DNA of 23,265 nt from a bacterium. Lineage in GTDB: Bacteria; Patescibacteriota; Minisyncoccia; Phycocordibacterales; UBA1550. Position numbers and translations under genes: made by a program. Within the stretch, counting starts at the first letter, position 1; every line of letters starts with the position of its first letter. Shown here piece by piece: positions 7,824 through 14,507 of this stretch. The stretch spans positions 1-23,265 of the forward strand of contig JAKAMX010000006.1 in NCBI GenBank assembly GCA_021812665.1. Reading direction: 5' to 3'. Below the pieces are notes generated by a model that made no database searches, had not been told where the DNA came from, and saw only the letters and a program-made list of their open reading frames with translations.

Positions 7824-7842
7824 TCAAATATGCGTTTGAATG
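7821..7842 (+). promoter_or_regulatory. Operator-like inverted repeat over the arsR start codon
   Basis: CATTCAAA (7821-7828), the spacer TATGCG and TTTGAATG (7835-7842) form an 8-bp perfect inverted repeat. Sequence and layout resemble ArsR/SmtB-family operators, which are AT-rich with CAAA/TTTG-type half sites. It spans the end of the -10 box, the predicted transcription start and the first codons of the regulator gene, so binding would block transcription. Autoregulation is inferred. Confidence 0.6.
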
Positions 7843-8102
7843 AATTGGCCAAATTGTTGCGCTCAGCAGGGGATGAAAGCAGGCTGCGGATTCTTTGCGT
7901 TATCTTTGCATACAAAAAAGTTTGCGTGTCTGATATTGCAGAGGAGCTTGGCCTTGGTATCGCTATCGTATCGCACCACCTCCGGGTGATGGCTCGTGAT
8001 GGGCTCGTGGTATCAGTGCGTGATGGCAAACGAATCTGCTACACACTTCCCAAGAAGGCTTTTACCGAAGATTTAAAAAGGTTTATTTGTAAATATAAAT
8101 AA
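7830..8102 (+). CDS. ArsR/SmtB-family winged-helix transcriptional regulator
   Basis: A 90-residue winged helix-turn-helix repressor. LAKLLRSAGDESRLRILCVI, VCVSDIAEELGLGIAIVSHHL (recognition helix) and ARDGLVVSVRDGKRICYTL (wing) follow the ArsR family pattern. Cysteines are at 23, 32, 70 and 87. Cys32 falls where ArsR proteins carry the first Cys of their CxC metalloid site, but the second Cys is replaced by Ser34, so metal sensing is uncertain and thiol or redox sensing is possible. An inverted repeat covering its own promoter suggests autorepression. A glutaredoxin gene follows nine bases after the stop and probably belongs to the same regulon. Confidence 0.9.
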   Translation: MRLNELAKLLRSAGDESRLRILCVIFAYKKVCVSDIAEELGLGIAIVSHHLRVMARDGLVVSVRDGKRICYTLPKKAFTEDLKRFICKYK

Positions 8103-8111
8103 TTAATAAAT

Positions 8112-8348
8112 ATGAAAAATAATAAAGTGATTGTGTACTCAACGCCAACATGTCCGTATTGTGTGTACGCAAAAGACTATTTCAAAAAGAATAACGTGGC
8201 GTTTGAAGATATTGATGTTACCCGCGACCGTTCGAAAGCTGAAGAAATGATTCAGAAAAGCGGTCAAATGGGGGTGCCGGTGATCGATATTAACGGAAAT
8301 ATTGTTGTAGGTTTTCGTCCAGACGTATTTGAGCAATTACTCGGATAA
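8112..8348 (+). CDS. Glutaredoxin (NrdH/YruB-like)
   Basis: A 78-residue thioredoxin-fold disulfide reductase. The active site CPYC is at residues 14-17 and the cis-proline in GVPVIDING is at Pro56, followed by the family-typical VVGFRPDVFEQLL. The length matches single-domain bacterial glutaredoxins and NrdH-like proteins. It is co-transcribed with the ArsR-type regulator and closed by a strong terminator. The physiological reductant and target are unknown. Confidence 0.94.
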   Translation: MKNNKVIVYSTPTCPYCVYAKDYFKKNNVAFEDIDVTRDRSKAEEMIQKSGQMGVPVIDINGNIVVGFRPDVFEQLLG

Positions 8349-8352
8349 GTTT

Positions 8353-8394
8353 GGCACAAAAAAGCAGCCACATGTGTGGCTGTTTTTTTGTGCC
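8353..8394. terminator. Bidirectional rho-independent terminator
   Basis: CAGCCAC-ATGT-GTGGCTG (core stem 8365-8371 with 8376-8382, tetraloop between) is flanked by an A-run (8358-8363) and a T-run (8383-8389), itself bounded by GGCACA and TGTGCC. It can terminate the glutaredoxin transcript on the plus strand and the small membrane protein transcript on the minus strand. Confidence 0.92.
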
Positions 8395-8406
8395 TTTTTG
8401 AACTAA

Positions 8407-8613
8407 CTAGAACAATGCACCTGCTCGATAAAGGAGCGACCCGATCCAGAGAACAAGGATGAGATAGTAGAGCGCCCATCCTTTTGCGGGTGGAAAGAAA
8501 CGTGAAATAATTCGAAAATGCTTTGTATACCATTCCTCTCCAAACAAAACAACGAGGTTGCACCCAATACTGTCGAGGAGAAGTAGATAGAAAATTATTG
8601 CTTCAATAGACAT
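8407..8613 (-). CDS. Small two-helix membrane protein, uncharacterised
   Basis: A 68-residue protein not recognised by name. It has two hydrophobic segments (about 4-25 and 46-65) joined by a basic and aromatic loop (EEWYTKHFRIISRFFPPAKGW). It lies 43 bases after the P-type ATPase stop on the same strand and ends beside the bidirectional terminator, so it may be the last gene of that transcript. It may also have its own weak promoter on the minus strand: TTGTGT at 8646-8651, a 16-base spacer and TAATTA at 8624-8629, ten bases before its ATG. Hydrophobic design, a terminator directly after it and absence of an alternative gene support it as real. Confidence 0.7.
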   Translation of the reverse strand: MSIEAIIFYLLLLDSIGCNLVVLFGEEWYTKHFRIISRFFPPAKGWALYYLILVLWIGSLLYRAGALF

Positions 8614-8656
8614 GCTGTGCTGCTAATTAAATAATGATAAGCTCGACACAATAATT

Positions 8657-11044
8657 TTATGCCTGCTTGTTTTGCAATGCAACACGTGCAAGCCATTTGT
8701 TTTGTAAGTCTTTCATCATTTCTGATATTTGCATCCAGAACAAAGCCCAGAGCCATACTACAATAGCAGCAATAACTGAGATCTTCGTAGGCATGAGGAA
8801 TCCAGTAATAGCGAGTGCTGTTGCGATGATCTGCGTGGAAACTGTTGCAATGATAACTTGTTTGCTTGGAAGGAATTTAAACCAACGCTCCTTCGTGTGT
8901 GCTACGAAAATGAGTGAGTGACCTGACACCGCGAGTTTCAAGAAGAACATCGTCTGTACTATCGGTAGCGATAAATGCAGCACATTTCTCATAAGGAGAA
9001 ACATCAATATACTATTGAAAACTCCAACTGAACCGAAAAGCATACTGAGTGCGAGTCGTTGTTTTGTTTTGATTTCAGATGGTTTGCCAGAGATCTTTAC
9101 GCGATCTACAGCAAGCGAAATGATTGGAAGATCGTTGAGGAAGGCGAGAAGAATTAATTGTAGTGGTTCGAGAGGGTAGAAGCCATACATTATACCCAGG
9201 ATCAAAATAGTGATAACGAGACGGAAACTTTCGGAGATACGATATACAGAATAATTATACAGACGTACAAATATTTTTCGTGACTCAAGGATTGCGTCCT
9301 GGATCACCGAGATACCTTGGCCGAGAAGTACGATATCTGCCATGCTTTTCAAGGCGCTCACGGCACCTGCGACAGCAATACCAACATTCGCTGCTCTGAG
9401 CGGCGGGAGGTCGTTGATTCCGTCACCCGTAGAAGCAACAACGTTGTTTGTTCGAAATGCTTTTACGATCTCATATTTATCGTTTGGAAGTATTTCTGCA
9501 AACGCGGAAACATTGTTGAATGCATCTTCAAGCGCTGTTTTATCATTGTAGAATTTCCTAGCTTCCACAGCAGAAAGAACTTTCCCAGTGAGACCTAGCT
9601 CTTTCGCGGTTCGCTCTGCGATGATCCTATTATCACCAGTTACCATTTTTACATTGATACCGTTCTCGGCCATGAAATGTACCGTGTCCTTTGATGTTTC
9701 ATCGAGTGGGTCTGACAAGAAGAGAAGACCAGCCATTTTCATATGCTTTTCTTCAGTAGTATTTTTTGCGGTTGCTATCGCAAGAACTCGGTATCCTTGG
9801 CTCGCTGCATCGTTGATATCTTTTTCAAATCGTGCCGCTGTTTCAGGAGAATCGAATTCATCAAACGCTTGAATAACTTGAGGGGCTCCCATGCTAATGA
9901 GAGTTTCTCCTTCGTCGTTTTTTATGAGTACTGTGGTGCGTTTTCGGTCAGAATCGTAGGGAATGAAGTTGAGTACTTCCGCATTTTGTTTTAGAATTGT
10001 CGTTTCCGTTAACTTTTTAATAATTGCGAGCTCTATTGCGTCTGGAACATCAGAACGAGCGGCATAACCAGCAAGTTCTATGACCGCGTCGGTGCTCACT
10101 CCATTTTGATATGAAATTACGTTGGTGATTCTAATTTCATTCTTTGTAAGTGTTCCTGTTTTGTCAGTGAGGAGCAAGTTTACGTTTGCAAGATCTTGTA
10201 ATGCAGAAAGTCTTCTTACGATAACTTGCTTTGCGGCGAGGCCTGCAGCACCAATACTGAGAATGATCGCCATAACCGCAGGAAGGGCGACAGGGATTCC
10301 CGCAATAACCAAACTAAGATCGAGTGTTAGAAGATCGCCAAAAGAATAACCTTTCAATCTGAGCGCGATCGTGAGAATGATAACCGCGATAATACTGATG
10401 GTGGTGAGAAATCTTGTGATACTCAAGATGTCCTTTTCGAGAATACTTTTTCCCGCAGACTGTTCAATCGAAAAAATTGTTTTTCCAAAACTGGTATTTT
10501 TGCCAGTTGCGGTAATGTCTGCTTCAAGGCTACCCGTAGTGATAAATGTTCCAGAGAACATTTTGTCACCTACTTTCTTTTCTTTTGGTAGCGACTCACC
10601 AGTGAGCACTGCTTCGTTTATTGAAAGATTTTTTGAAGAAACAATGGTTCCATCTGCAGGAATAACACCTCCGAGTCCAAGCCGAACACGATCTCCGGGG
10701 ACTAGCTGCTTTGTGTTCACGTGTATCCACTTGTCATCTCGAGAGGTTAAAACATCAAAAGATAATTTATTTTTCAGCTGCTGTATTGCTTTGTCCGCTT
10801 TAAATTCCTGCCACTTTTGAATTGAGTAGTTTACAAAATAGAGCGCGAGAATAAAATAAAAGTCAAAAATCCTACCATCCAAGTGTGAAAGAAACGCAGC
10901 ACCCAAAAGCATGAGTGAAATTGGGGAATAAAGTGGAGCAAGCCATTTTTTGATCGCACCTGTCCCTTTGTCGACAACATCATTTGGTCCGTATTTTTCT
11001 AGTCGTGCATTAGCTTCAATTGTTGATAATCCTGTATGTATCAT
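8657..11044 (-). CDS. P-type ATPase of the P3A (plasma-membrane proton pump) type
   Basis: A 795-residue cation-transporting P-type ATPase. The actuator has LTGES (147-151); PVALP (251-255) is in M4; phosphorylation occurs on Asp294 of DKTGTLT; TGD (469-471) and STGDGINDLPPLR (hinge) follow. Two residues critical in plant and fungal proton pumps have counterparts by alignment with AHA2: Asn72 in M2 (FVNYSIQKW) and Asp638 in M6 (LAFLNDLPI). The long N-terminal metal-binding domains of copper/zinc pumps are absent, and the C-terminus is short with no large autoinhibitory domain. It probably exports protons or a cation at ATP cost. A GGGAG at 11055-11059 lies ten bases before the ATG, one of the few Shine-Dalgarno-like sites in the resident genes. 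The substrate assignment is inference. Confidence 0.9.
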   Translation of the reverse strand: MIHTGLSTIEANARLEKYGPNDVVDKGTGAIKKWLAPLYSPISLMLLGAAFLSHLDGRIFDFYFILALYFVNYSIQKWQEFKADKAIQQLKNKLSFDVLTSRDDKWIHVNTKQLVPGDRVRLGLGGVIPADGTIVSSKNLSINEAVLTGESLPKEKKVGDKMFSGTFITTGSLEADITATGKNTSFGKTIFSIEQSAGKSILEKDILSITRFLTTISIIAVIILTIALRLKGYSFGDLLTLDLSLVIAGIPVALPAVMAIILSIGAAGLAAKQVIVRRLSALQDLANVNLLLTDKTGTLTKNEIRITNVISYQNGVSTDAVIELAGYAARSDVPDAIELAIIKKLTETTILKQNAEVLNFIPYDSDRKRTTVLIKNDEGETLISMGAPQVIQAFDEFDSPETAARFEKDINDAASQGYRVLAIATAKNTTEEKHMKMAGLLFLSDPLDETSKDTVHFMAENGINVKMVTGDNRIIAERTAKELGLTGKVLSAVEARKFYNDKTALEDAFNNVSAFAEILPNDKYEIVKAFRTNNVVASTGDGINDLPPLRAANVGIAVAGAVSALKSMADIVLLGQGISVIQDAILESRKIFVRLYNYSVYRISESFRLVITILILGIMYGFYPLEPLQLILLAFLNDLPIISLAVDRVKISGKPSEIKTKQRLALSMLFGSVGVFNSILMFLLMRNVLHLSLPIVQTMFFLKLAVSGHSLIFVAHTKERWFKFLPSKQVIIATVSTQIIATALAITGFLMPTKISVIAAIVVWLWALFWMQISEMMKDLQNKWLARVALQNKQA

Positions 11045-11154
11045 TTTGTAAACTCTCCCGGTAATTAGTAATAAAAGTTAAACCTACAGAGATAACTATA
11101 TATTACCTCATTTTTAAGGTGTCTGATAAGAAAATTACGCAATTTTTAGCAATT

Positions 11155-11739
11155 TTACTGATCGAGATAGTGATTAAATTTATCTCGCTTTGTTGCGAGA
11201 TATTTTTTATTGTGATCGTTGGGTGAAATAACAAGTGGCACCCGTTCAACGACTTCAACCCCGAGATTGGTCAGCTCGGAAACTTTTGATGGGCTGTTGG
11301 TAATAAGGCGAATACGATTGATGCCAAATCCATCGAGGACCATTTTTGCATTCTCGTAGGTGCGTTTGTCGGGCGCGTGGCCCAATAAGACATTTGCTTC
11401 AAAAGTATCGTGCCCGTCGCGCTGAAGCTGGTAACTTTTTATTTTTTCAAAAAGACCAATGCCACGCCCCTCCTGGCGAAGATAAATCAAAATGCCGTTT
11501 CCGCTTTTGTTTATTTGTTCAAGCGAGCGTTCTAGTTGTTCGCCGCAGTCACAATGCAAACTGCCAAATGTGTCGCCCGTAATGCACTCGCTGTGGATTC
11601 GCACGAGTGGGGGAGTTGCGAGATCTAAGTTTTCGGTGCAAAGCGCAACAGTCTCTTTCCCTTGCACATCAGCGTACACGCGGATGTTAAGTGTTCCGAA
11701 TTTGGTGGCAAGTAACGTTTCGACGAAATCAATATTCAT
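11155..11739 (-). CDS. ribA: GTP cyclohydrolase II (stand-alone RibA)
   Basis: A 194-residue RibA, which opens GTP to 2,5-diamino-6-ribosylamino-4(3H)-pyrimidinone 5'-phosphate, the first step of riboflavin synthesis. Zinc ligands Cys52, Cys63 and Cys65 are in CITGDTFGSLHCDC; the catalytic segment LRQEGRGIGL and a substrate-region sequence DKRTYENAKMVLDGFGINRI (family usual: DLRxYG) follow; ITNSPSK replaces the common LTNNPxK. It is not fused to DHBP synthase (RibB). No other riboflavin gene is in the window, which is unusual, so it may feed another pterin or flavin-like product or complement a pathway elsewhere. The start ATG at 11739 has no Shine-Dalgarno sequence. Confidence 0.95.
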   Translation of the reverse strand: MNIDFVETLLATKFGTLNIRVYADVQGKETVALCTENLDLATPPLVRIHSECITGDTFGSLHCDCGEQLERSLEQINKSGNGILIYLRQEGRGIGLFEKIKSYQLQRDGHDTFEANVLLGHAPDKRTYENAKMVLDGFGINRIRLITNSPSKVSELTNLGVEVVERVPLVISPNDHNKKYLATKRDKFNHYLDQ

Positions 11740-11803
11740 AGTCTTTTAGAGAAGAGTATTGGAACAACTGAGCGTGGACGATCACTGATAATTACATTGT
11801 CTT

Positions 11804-12322
11804 TTATCTACTATAGTCTTCCAAATAAGACACAGTCCCTCTTTCTTTAAGTCCAGAATTTAGGTTTTTAAGAACTTGAGCATTTCTGGGTTGCTCTACT
11901 TTTGCTATTAAATCTTCCGGGATCTCTTTCCCTTCCATATACATCAGGCTACCTGCTACGTAGGCAGCCCAGCTTTCATTCGATTCATCAACCCGCGCAC
12001 TCTCTAGCGCTTTTCTAAAATGTATGACAGCTTCATCTGGGTTGTTTGAAGCAATTTTTTGAGCCACATGGAATTCTGTAAAACTTAAAAAATTGTTGTA
12101 TCCTTTCTTTGTTTCGGGACGATCTTCTACATATTTAACAATTTGAGGGTCACGAAGAAATACCAAGTTTTCACTAGAGGCGTCTCTGGTTGGTGTTGAT
12201 TGGTCCCATTCAATAAGTTTTTCTCGTACTTCATTAAGTGAAACAGTGCCATTGAACAACCCCTCCTTCAGAGTTTCGTATTTATTTTTTATGCGTTCAA
12301 TATTTGTTGGGAATTTTTCCAT
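11804..12322 (-). CDS. Uncharacterised helical (TPR-like) protein downstream of tRNA-Ser
   Basis: A 172-residue soluble protein that I do not recognise. It is charged and almost wholly helical in composition. The segment from about 85 to 135 (FTEFHVAQKIASNNPDEAVI then HFRKALESARVDESNESWAA) has the look of one or two TPR-like repeats. There is no signal peptide or membrane helix. The ATG at 12322 lies only eight bases after the CCA end of tRNA-Ser(GGA) on the same strand, so the mRNA must be made by tRNA readthrough and processing, or be part of the thermonuclease-tRNA transcript. Its start has no Shine-Dalgarno sequence. Likely a real gene; no function proposed. Confidence 0.75.
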   Translation of the reverse strand: MEKFPTNIERIKNKYETLKEGLFNGTVSLNEVREKLIEWDQSTPTRDASSENLVFLRDPQIVKYVEDRPETKKGYNNFLSFTEFHVAQKIASNNPDEAVIHFRKALESARVDESNESWAAYVAGSLMYMEGKEIPEDLIAKVEQPRNAQVLKNLNSGLKERGTVSYLEDYSR

Positions 12323-12330
12323 ATAATTTT

Positions 12331-12420
12331 TGGCGGAGACGGCGGGATTCGAACCCGCGAGAGCTTTTACACCCTACTCGCTTTCCAAGCGAGCGCACTC
12401 GACCACTATGCGACGCCTCC
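12331..12420 (-). tRNA. tRNA-Ser(GGA)
   Basis: A 90-base class II tRNA on the minus strand. The acceptor GGAGGCG pairs with CGTCTCC (one G-U), the discriminator is G and CCA is encoded. The anticodon stem CTCGC/GCGAG encloses TTGGAAA, giving anticodon GGA, which reads TCC and TCT. A long variable arm typical of serine tRNAs precedes the T-arm GCGGG-TTCGAAT-CCCGC. It sits 23 bases after the thermonuclease stop and 8 bases before a protein gene, all on the same strand. Confidence 0.97.
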
Positions 12421-12443
12421 AACCCATACAATGTACTCTAATT

Positions 12444-13004
12444 TTATAAATTTTGCACACCGCATGCACCATCCGCCCAAAGTCCTCTTTTTGATTCTCG
12501 TGCGAGGCGCTCGGCGGTTTTGAATTCGGTTTGGTATTTGTAGGGGGCACGATAAGTGTATTCGTGGCCGTATCCTTCGGCGATTATTTTTTCATTTATG
12601 TTTATATTGCCGAGAAATACATAGCGAAGTAGCCGACCATATTTATCACGATCGTCTTGAGTAGGATCGCGCTCGAGTCGTACTGATTTACCGGTGAGTA
12701 GCGATTTCGTAAAATCGCTCGCATCTTTTCCGAAGCACTGCACGGGTTTCCTCGGGTCGACAGTTTCTGGGGTATCGACACCAATGAGCCGCACTTTTTC
12801 AGTTGAGCCAGGAGTGGTTACTACAATAGTGTCGCCGTCTACAACTCTGGTAACCACAAAAAGACCGCTGTTTTTGCTGACTGTCTGAACAATTGGTGCC
12901 AGAATAGCTGGTGGTTTTGACACCGGCTGTGGCCCAAAAAGACGACCTTGGACGCCCAGGAGGAGCAGGCCTAGACCGATTGCGAGTATGATTTTCTCCT
13001 TCAT
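12444..13004 (-). CDS. Thermonuclease (SNase family), exported or anchored
   Basis: A 186-residue staphylococcal-nuclease-fold, Ca2+-dependent nuclease. Aligned to SNase, the catalytic set is complete at the expected spacings: Asp58, Arg72 (VRLIGVDTPET), Asp77, Glu80 and Arg124 (KYGRLLRY). The N-terminus MKEKIILAIGLGLLLLGVQG is a signal peptide or uncleaved anchor. The start is placed at ATG 13004 instead of the in-frame ATG at 13013, because the upstream ATG overlaps a perfect TATAAT -10 box and cannot lie on the mRNA from that promoter. An external nuclease fits a cell that salvages nucleotides from DNA, an inference often made for CPR bacteria. tRNA-Ser and a hypothetical gene follow on the same strand. 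Confidence 0.93.
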   Translation of the reverse strand: MKEKIILAIGLGLLLLGVQGRLFGPQPVSKPPAILAPIVQTVSKNSGLFVVTRVVDGDTIVVTTPGSTEKVRLIGVDTPETVDPRKPVQCFGKDASDFTKSLLTGKSVRLERDPTQDDRDKYGRLLRYVFLGNININEKIIAEGYGHEYTYRAPYKYQTEFKTAERLARESKRGLWADGACGVQNL

Positions 13005-13011
13005 TTTGCCC

Positions 13012-13017
13012 ATTATA
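13012..13017 (-). promoter_or_regulatory. Thermonuclease -10 box that decides its start
   Basis: The minus strand carries the consensus TATAAT at 13012-13017. The ATG at 13004 is seven bases downstream, the geometry of a leaderless mRNA. The ATG at 13013 overlaps the hexamer. No good -35 is seen 17 bases upstream; the expected place overlaps the -35 of the divergent rpmE promoter. Confidence 0.6.
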
Positions 13018-13037
13018 CCTCAGGTCTGGCCTAGGGG

Positions 13038-13066
13038 TTGCATAAACCCATATTATCTGGTAATCT
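13038..13066 (+). promoter_or_regulatory. rpmE promoter (predicted leaderless)
   Basis: TTGCAT (13038-13043), a 17-base spacer ending TGG, and TAATCT (13061-13066), nine bases before the rpmE ATG. The -35 lies in a small inverted repeat, GGGTT-GCATA-AACCC (13035-13049). The spacer end and -10 closely match the secG promoter (TATCTGGTAAT in both). Confidence 0.65.
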
Positions 13067-13075
13067 AGGCGAATT

Positions 13076-13285
13076 ATGAAGAAAGGAATCCACCCCGAAT
13101 ACCACAACGACTCGAAAGTGTCGTGCGCATGTGGCGCAAAATTCAATGTTGGTTCGACTCTCCCAAAGATCGACGTTGAAATCTGCAGCCAGTGCCACCC
13201 ATTCTTTACTGGCGAGGAAAAACTCCTCGACACAGGTGGTCGCGTAGAGCGCTTCAAGAAACGCCAGGCAGCAACAAAGAAGTAG
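13076..13285 (+). CDS. rpmE: 50S ribosomal protein L31
   Basis: A 69-residue bL31 of the large ribosomal subunit. It starts MKKGIHPEYH and holds zinc-binding cysteines in CAC and CSQC, so it is the zinc-containing form; HPFFTGEEKLLDTGGRVERFKKR is the conserved C-terminal half. Divergent from the thermonuclease gene, with a compact promoter region between them. A strong terminator follows. Confidence 0.97.
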   Translation: MKKGIHPEYHNDSKVSCACGAKFNVGSTLPKIDVEICSQCHPFFTGEEKLLDTGGRVERFKKRQAATKK

Positions 13286-13297
13286 CGTGGCTAAAGG

Positions 13298-13332
13298 AAC
13301 TCACGGATTCTTTCTCCGTGAGTTTTCTTTTT
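13298..13332 (+). terminator. Rho-independent terminator after rpmE
   Basis: AACTCACGGA (13298-13307) pairs perfectly with TCCGTGAGTT (13315-13324) around the loop TTCTTTC, followed by TTCTTTTT. It separates rpmE from prfA. Confidence 0.92.
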
Positions 13333-13347
13333 GCCCGACAAAATTGC

Positions 13348-13353
13348 TAAAAT
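13348..13353 (+). promoter_or_regulatory. prfA -10 box (predicted leaderless)
   Basis: TAAAAT (13348-13353) lies six bases before the prfA ATG. The -35 position (13325-13330, TTCTTT) is poor and lies in the T-run of the rpmE terminator. The geometry matches the other predicted leaderless promoters in the window. Confidence 0.5.
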
Positions 13354-13359
13354 AATCAA

Positions 13360-14331
13360 ATGGACCTTCAGGTATTTAAAACTAATCCGAAAACGATGTA
13401 CCTCGCACAAGAATACGAGCGTCTTCTTGGCGAAGAGGCATCGGTAAAAGCACTCATGGAGAGCGACCCTTCAATGCGAGAACTCGGCGAAAGCGAAGCG
13501 GCCGAACTCCGCCTTCAAATCGACGAGCTTGAAAAGCAGATGACGGATATCATCGAGTCGAGTAAAGAGGAAGAGGAAAAACCGAAAGAAGTTATTCTCG
13601 AAGTTCGTGCAGGTGCCGGCGGGGAAGAGGCAGCCATCTTTGCAGAGGATCTCGCAAACATGTACGAAGGTTTTGCGGAAAAGAAAAATTGGGGCTGGAC
13701 CAAACTCGATGAGTCGCGCAGTGAAATGGGTGGATACAAAGAAGCGTCATTTGAAATCAAAGGCAAAGACGCATACGACATGCTCCGATGGGAGACAGGC
13801 GTGCATCGTGTGCAGCGCATTCCTGCAACAGAGAAATCGGGCCGTATTCACACCTCGACTGCATCAGTCGTGGTACTCCCGATTTTCCCTGTCGCGCATT
13901 TCACCATCAACCCAGCTGACCTCGAAATGGAATTTTCTCGTTCAGGGGGTGCTGGCGGACAAAACGTGAACAAGGTGGAAACTGCGGTTCGCATCATTCA
14001 CAAGCCAACAGGTCTTGCAGTGCGTTGTACGAGCGAGCGCAGTCAGCTCAAGAACCGCGAAAAGGCAATGTCGATGCTCATGGCAAAGCTCGAGGACCTC
14101 GATCGTCAGAAAAAAGAGCAAGCGGTGGCTTCGGAGCGTAAAAACCAGATCGGTACTGGGGACCGCTCGGAAAAGATTCGAACGTACAACATCCTCCAGG
14201 ACCGTATTACCGACCACCGCATCAAGCAGTCGTGGAGCAATATCGAGAAGATTTTCGCCGGGAACATGGATGCTATCGTCGAGGCTTGCGCCAAGGGGAC
14301 AGTCGGGGATGTAGAGGACGATAGTCTCTAA
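13360..14331 (+). CDS. prfA: Peptide chain release factor 1
   Basis: A 323-residue class I release factor that reads UAA and UAG. The stop-recognition tripeptide is PAT (155-157, in RVQRIPATEKSGRIHTS), which marks RF1 and not RF2 (SPF). The peptidyl-tRNA hydrolysis motif GGQ is at 199-201 in RSGGAGGQNVNKVET. Conserved RAGAGGEEAAIFA and GDRSEKIRTYN are present. The N-terminal helical domain is about 35-40 residues shorter than in E. coli RF1. The local preference for TAA/TAG stops fits this factor. Translation should start at ATG 13360 on a near-leaderless mRNA. Confidence 0.97.
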   Translation: MDLQVFKTNPKTMYLAQEYERLLGEEASVKALMESDPSMRELGESEAAELRLQIDELEKQMTDIIESSKEEEEKPKEVILEVRAGAGGEEAAIFAEDLANMYEGFAEKKNWGWTKLDESRSEMGGYKEASFEIKGKDAYDMLRWETGVHRVQRIPATEKSGRIHTSTASVVVLPIFPVAHFTINPADLEMEFSRSGGAGGQNVNKVETAVRIIHKPTGLAVRCTSERSQLKNREKAMSMLMAKLEDLDRQKKEQAVASERKNQIGTGDRSEKIRTYNILQDRITDHRIKQSWSNIEKIFAGNMDAIVEACAKGTVGDVEDDSL

Positions 14332-14341
14332 AAACTGATAA

Positions 14342-14364
14342 ATACGGAGGTGCGACCTCCGTAT
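14342..14364 (+). terminator. Hairpin after prfA, possible terminator without U-run
   Basis: ATACGGAGGT (14342-14351) and ACCTCCGTAT (14355-14364) form a perfect 10-bp stem with the 3-base loop GCG, ten bases after the prfA stop. It is followed by ATAGGGGC with no T-run, so it may stabilise the mRNA 3' end or be a weak terminator. Confidence 0.5.
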
Positions 14365-14389
14365 ATAGGGGCAGAAAACGAGAAATCAC

Positions 14390-14418
14390 TTGCGTGTTTG
14401 GCACTTCTCTGCTACTAT
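14390..14418 (+). promoter_or_regulatory. rpsB promoter
   Basis: TTGCGT (14390-14395), a 17-base spacer and TACTAT (14413-14418) with TGC directly before it (extended -10). The start would be near 14425, leaving a leader of about 83 bases before rpsB. Confidence 0.6.
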
Positions 14419-14424
14419 GCCTAG

Positions 14425-14507
14425 CTGTAACGAGCCATGAAAGATAAGGCTATGAGTGTCTTTTGTGCTTGATTAAATCGCTTAAAACCTAGCCAATACA
14501 TATAATA
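14425..14507 (+). promoter_or_regulatory. rpsB 5' leader, possible S2 autoregulatory region
   Basis: About 83 untranslated bases, long compared with most genes here. It holds a short upstream reading frame of 11 codons (ATG 14437 to TGA 14472) and a small AGCC/GGCT stem. rpsB-tsf leaders are bound by S2 in several bacteria; this leader could play that role, but I cannot match it to a known motif. No Shine-Dalgarno sequence is seen before ATG 14508. Confidence 0.3.
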
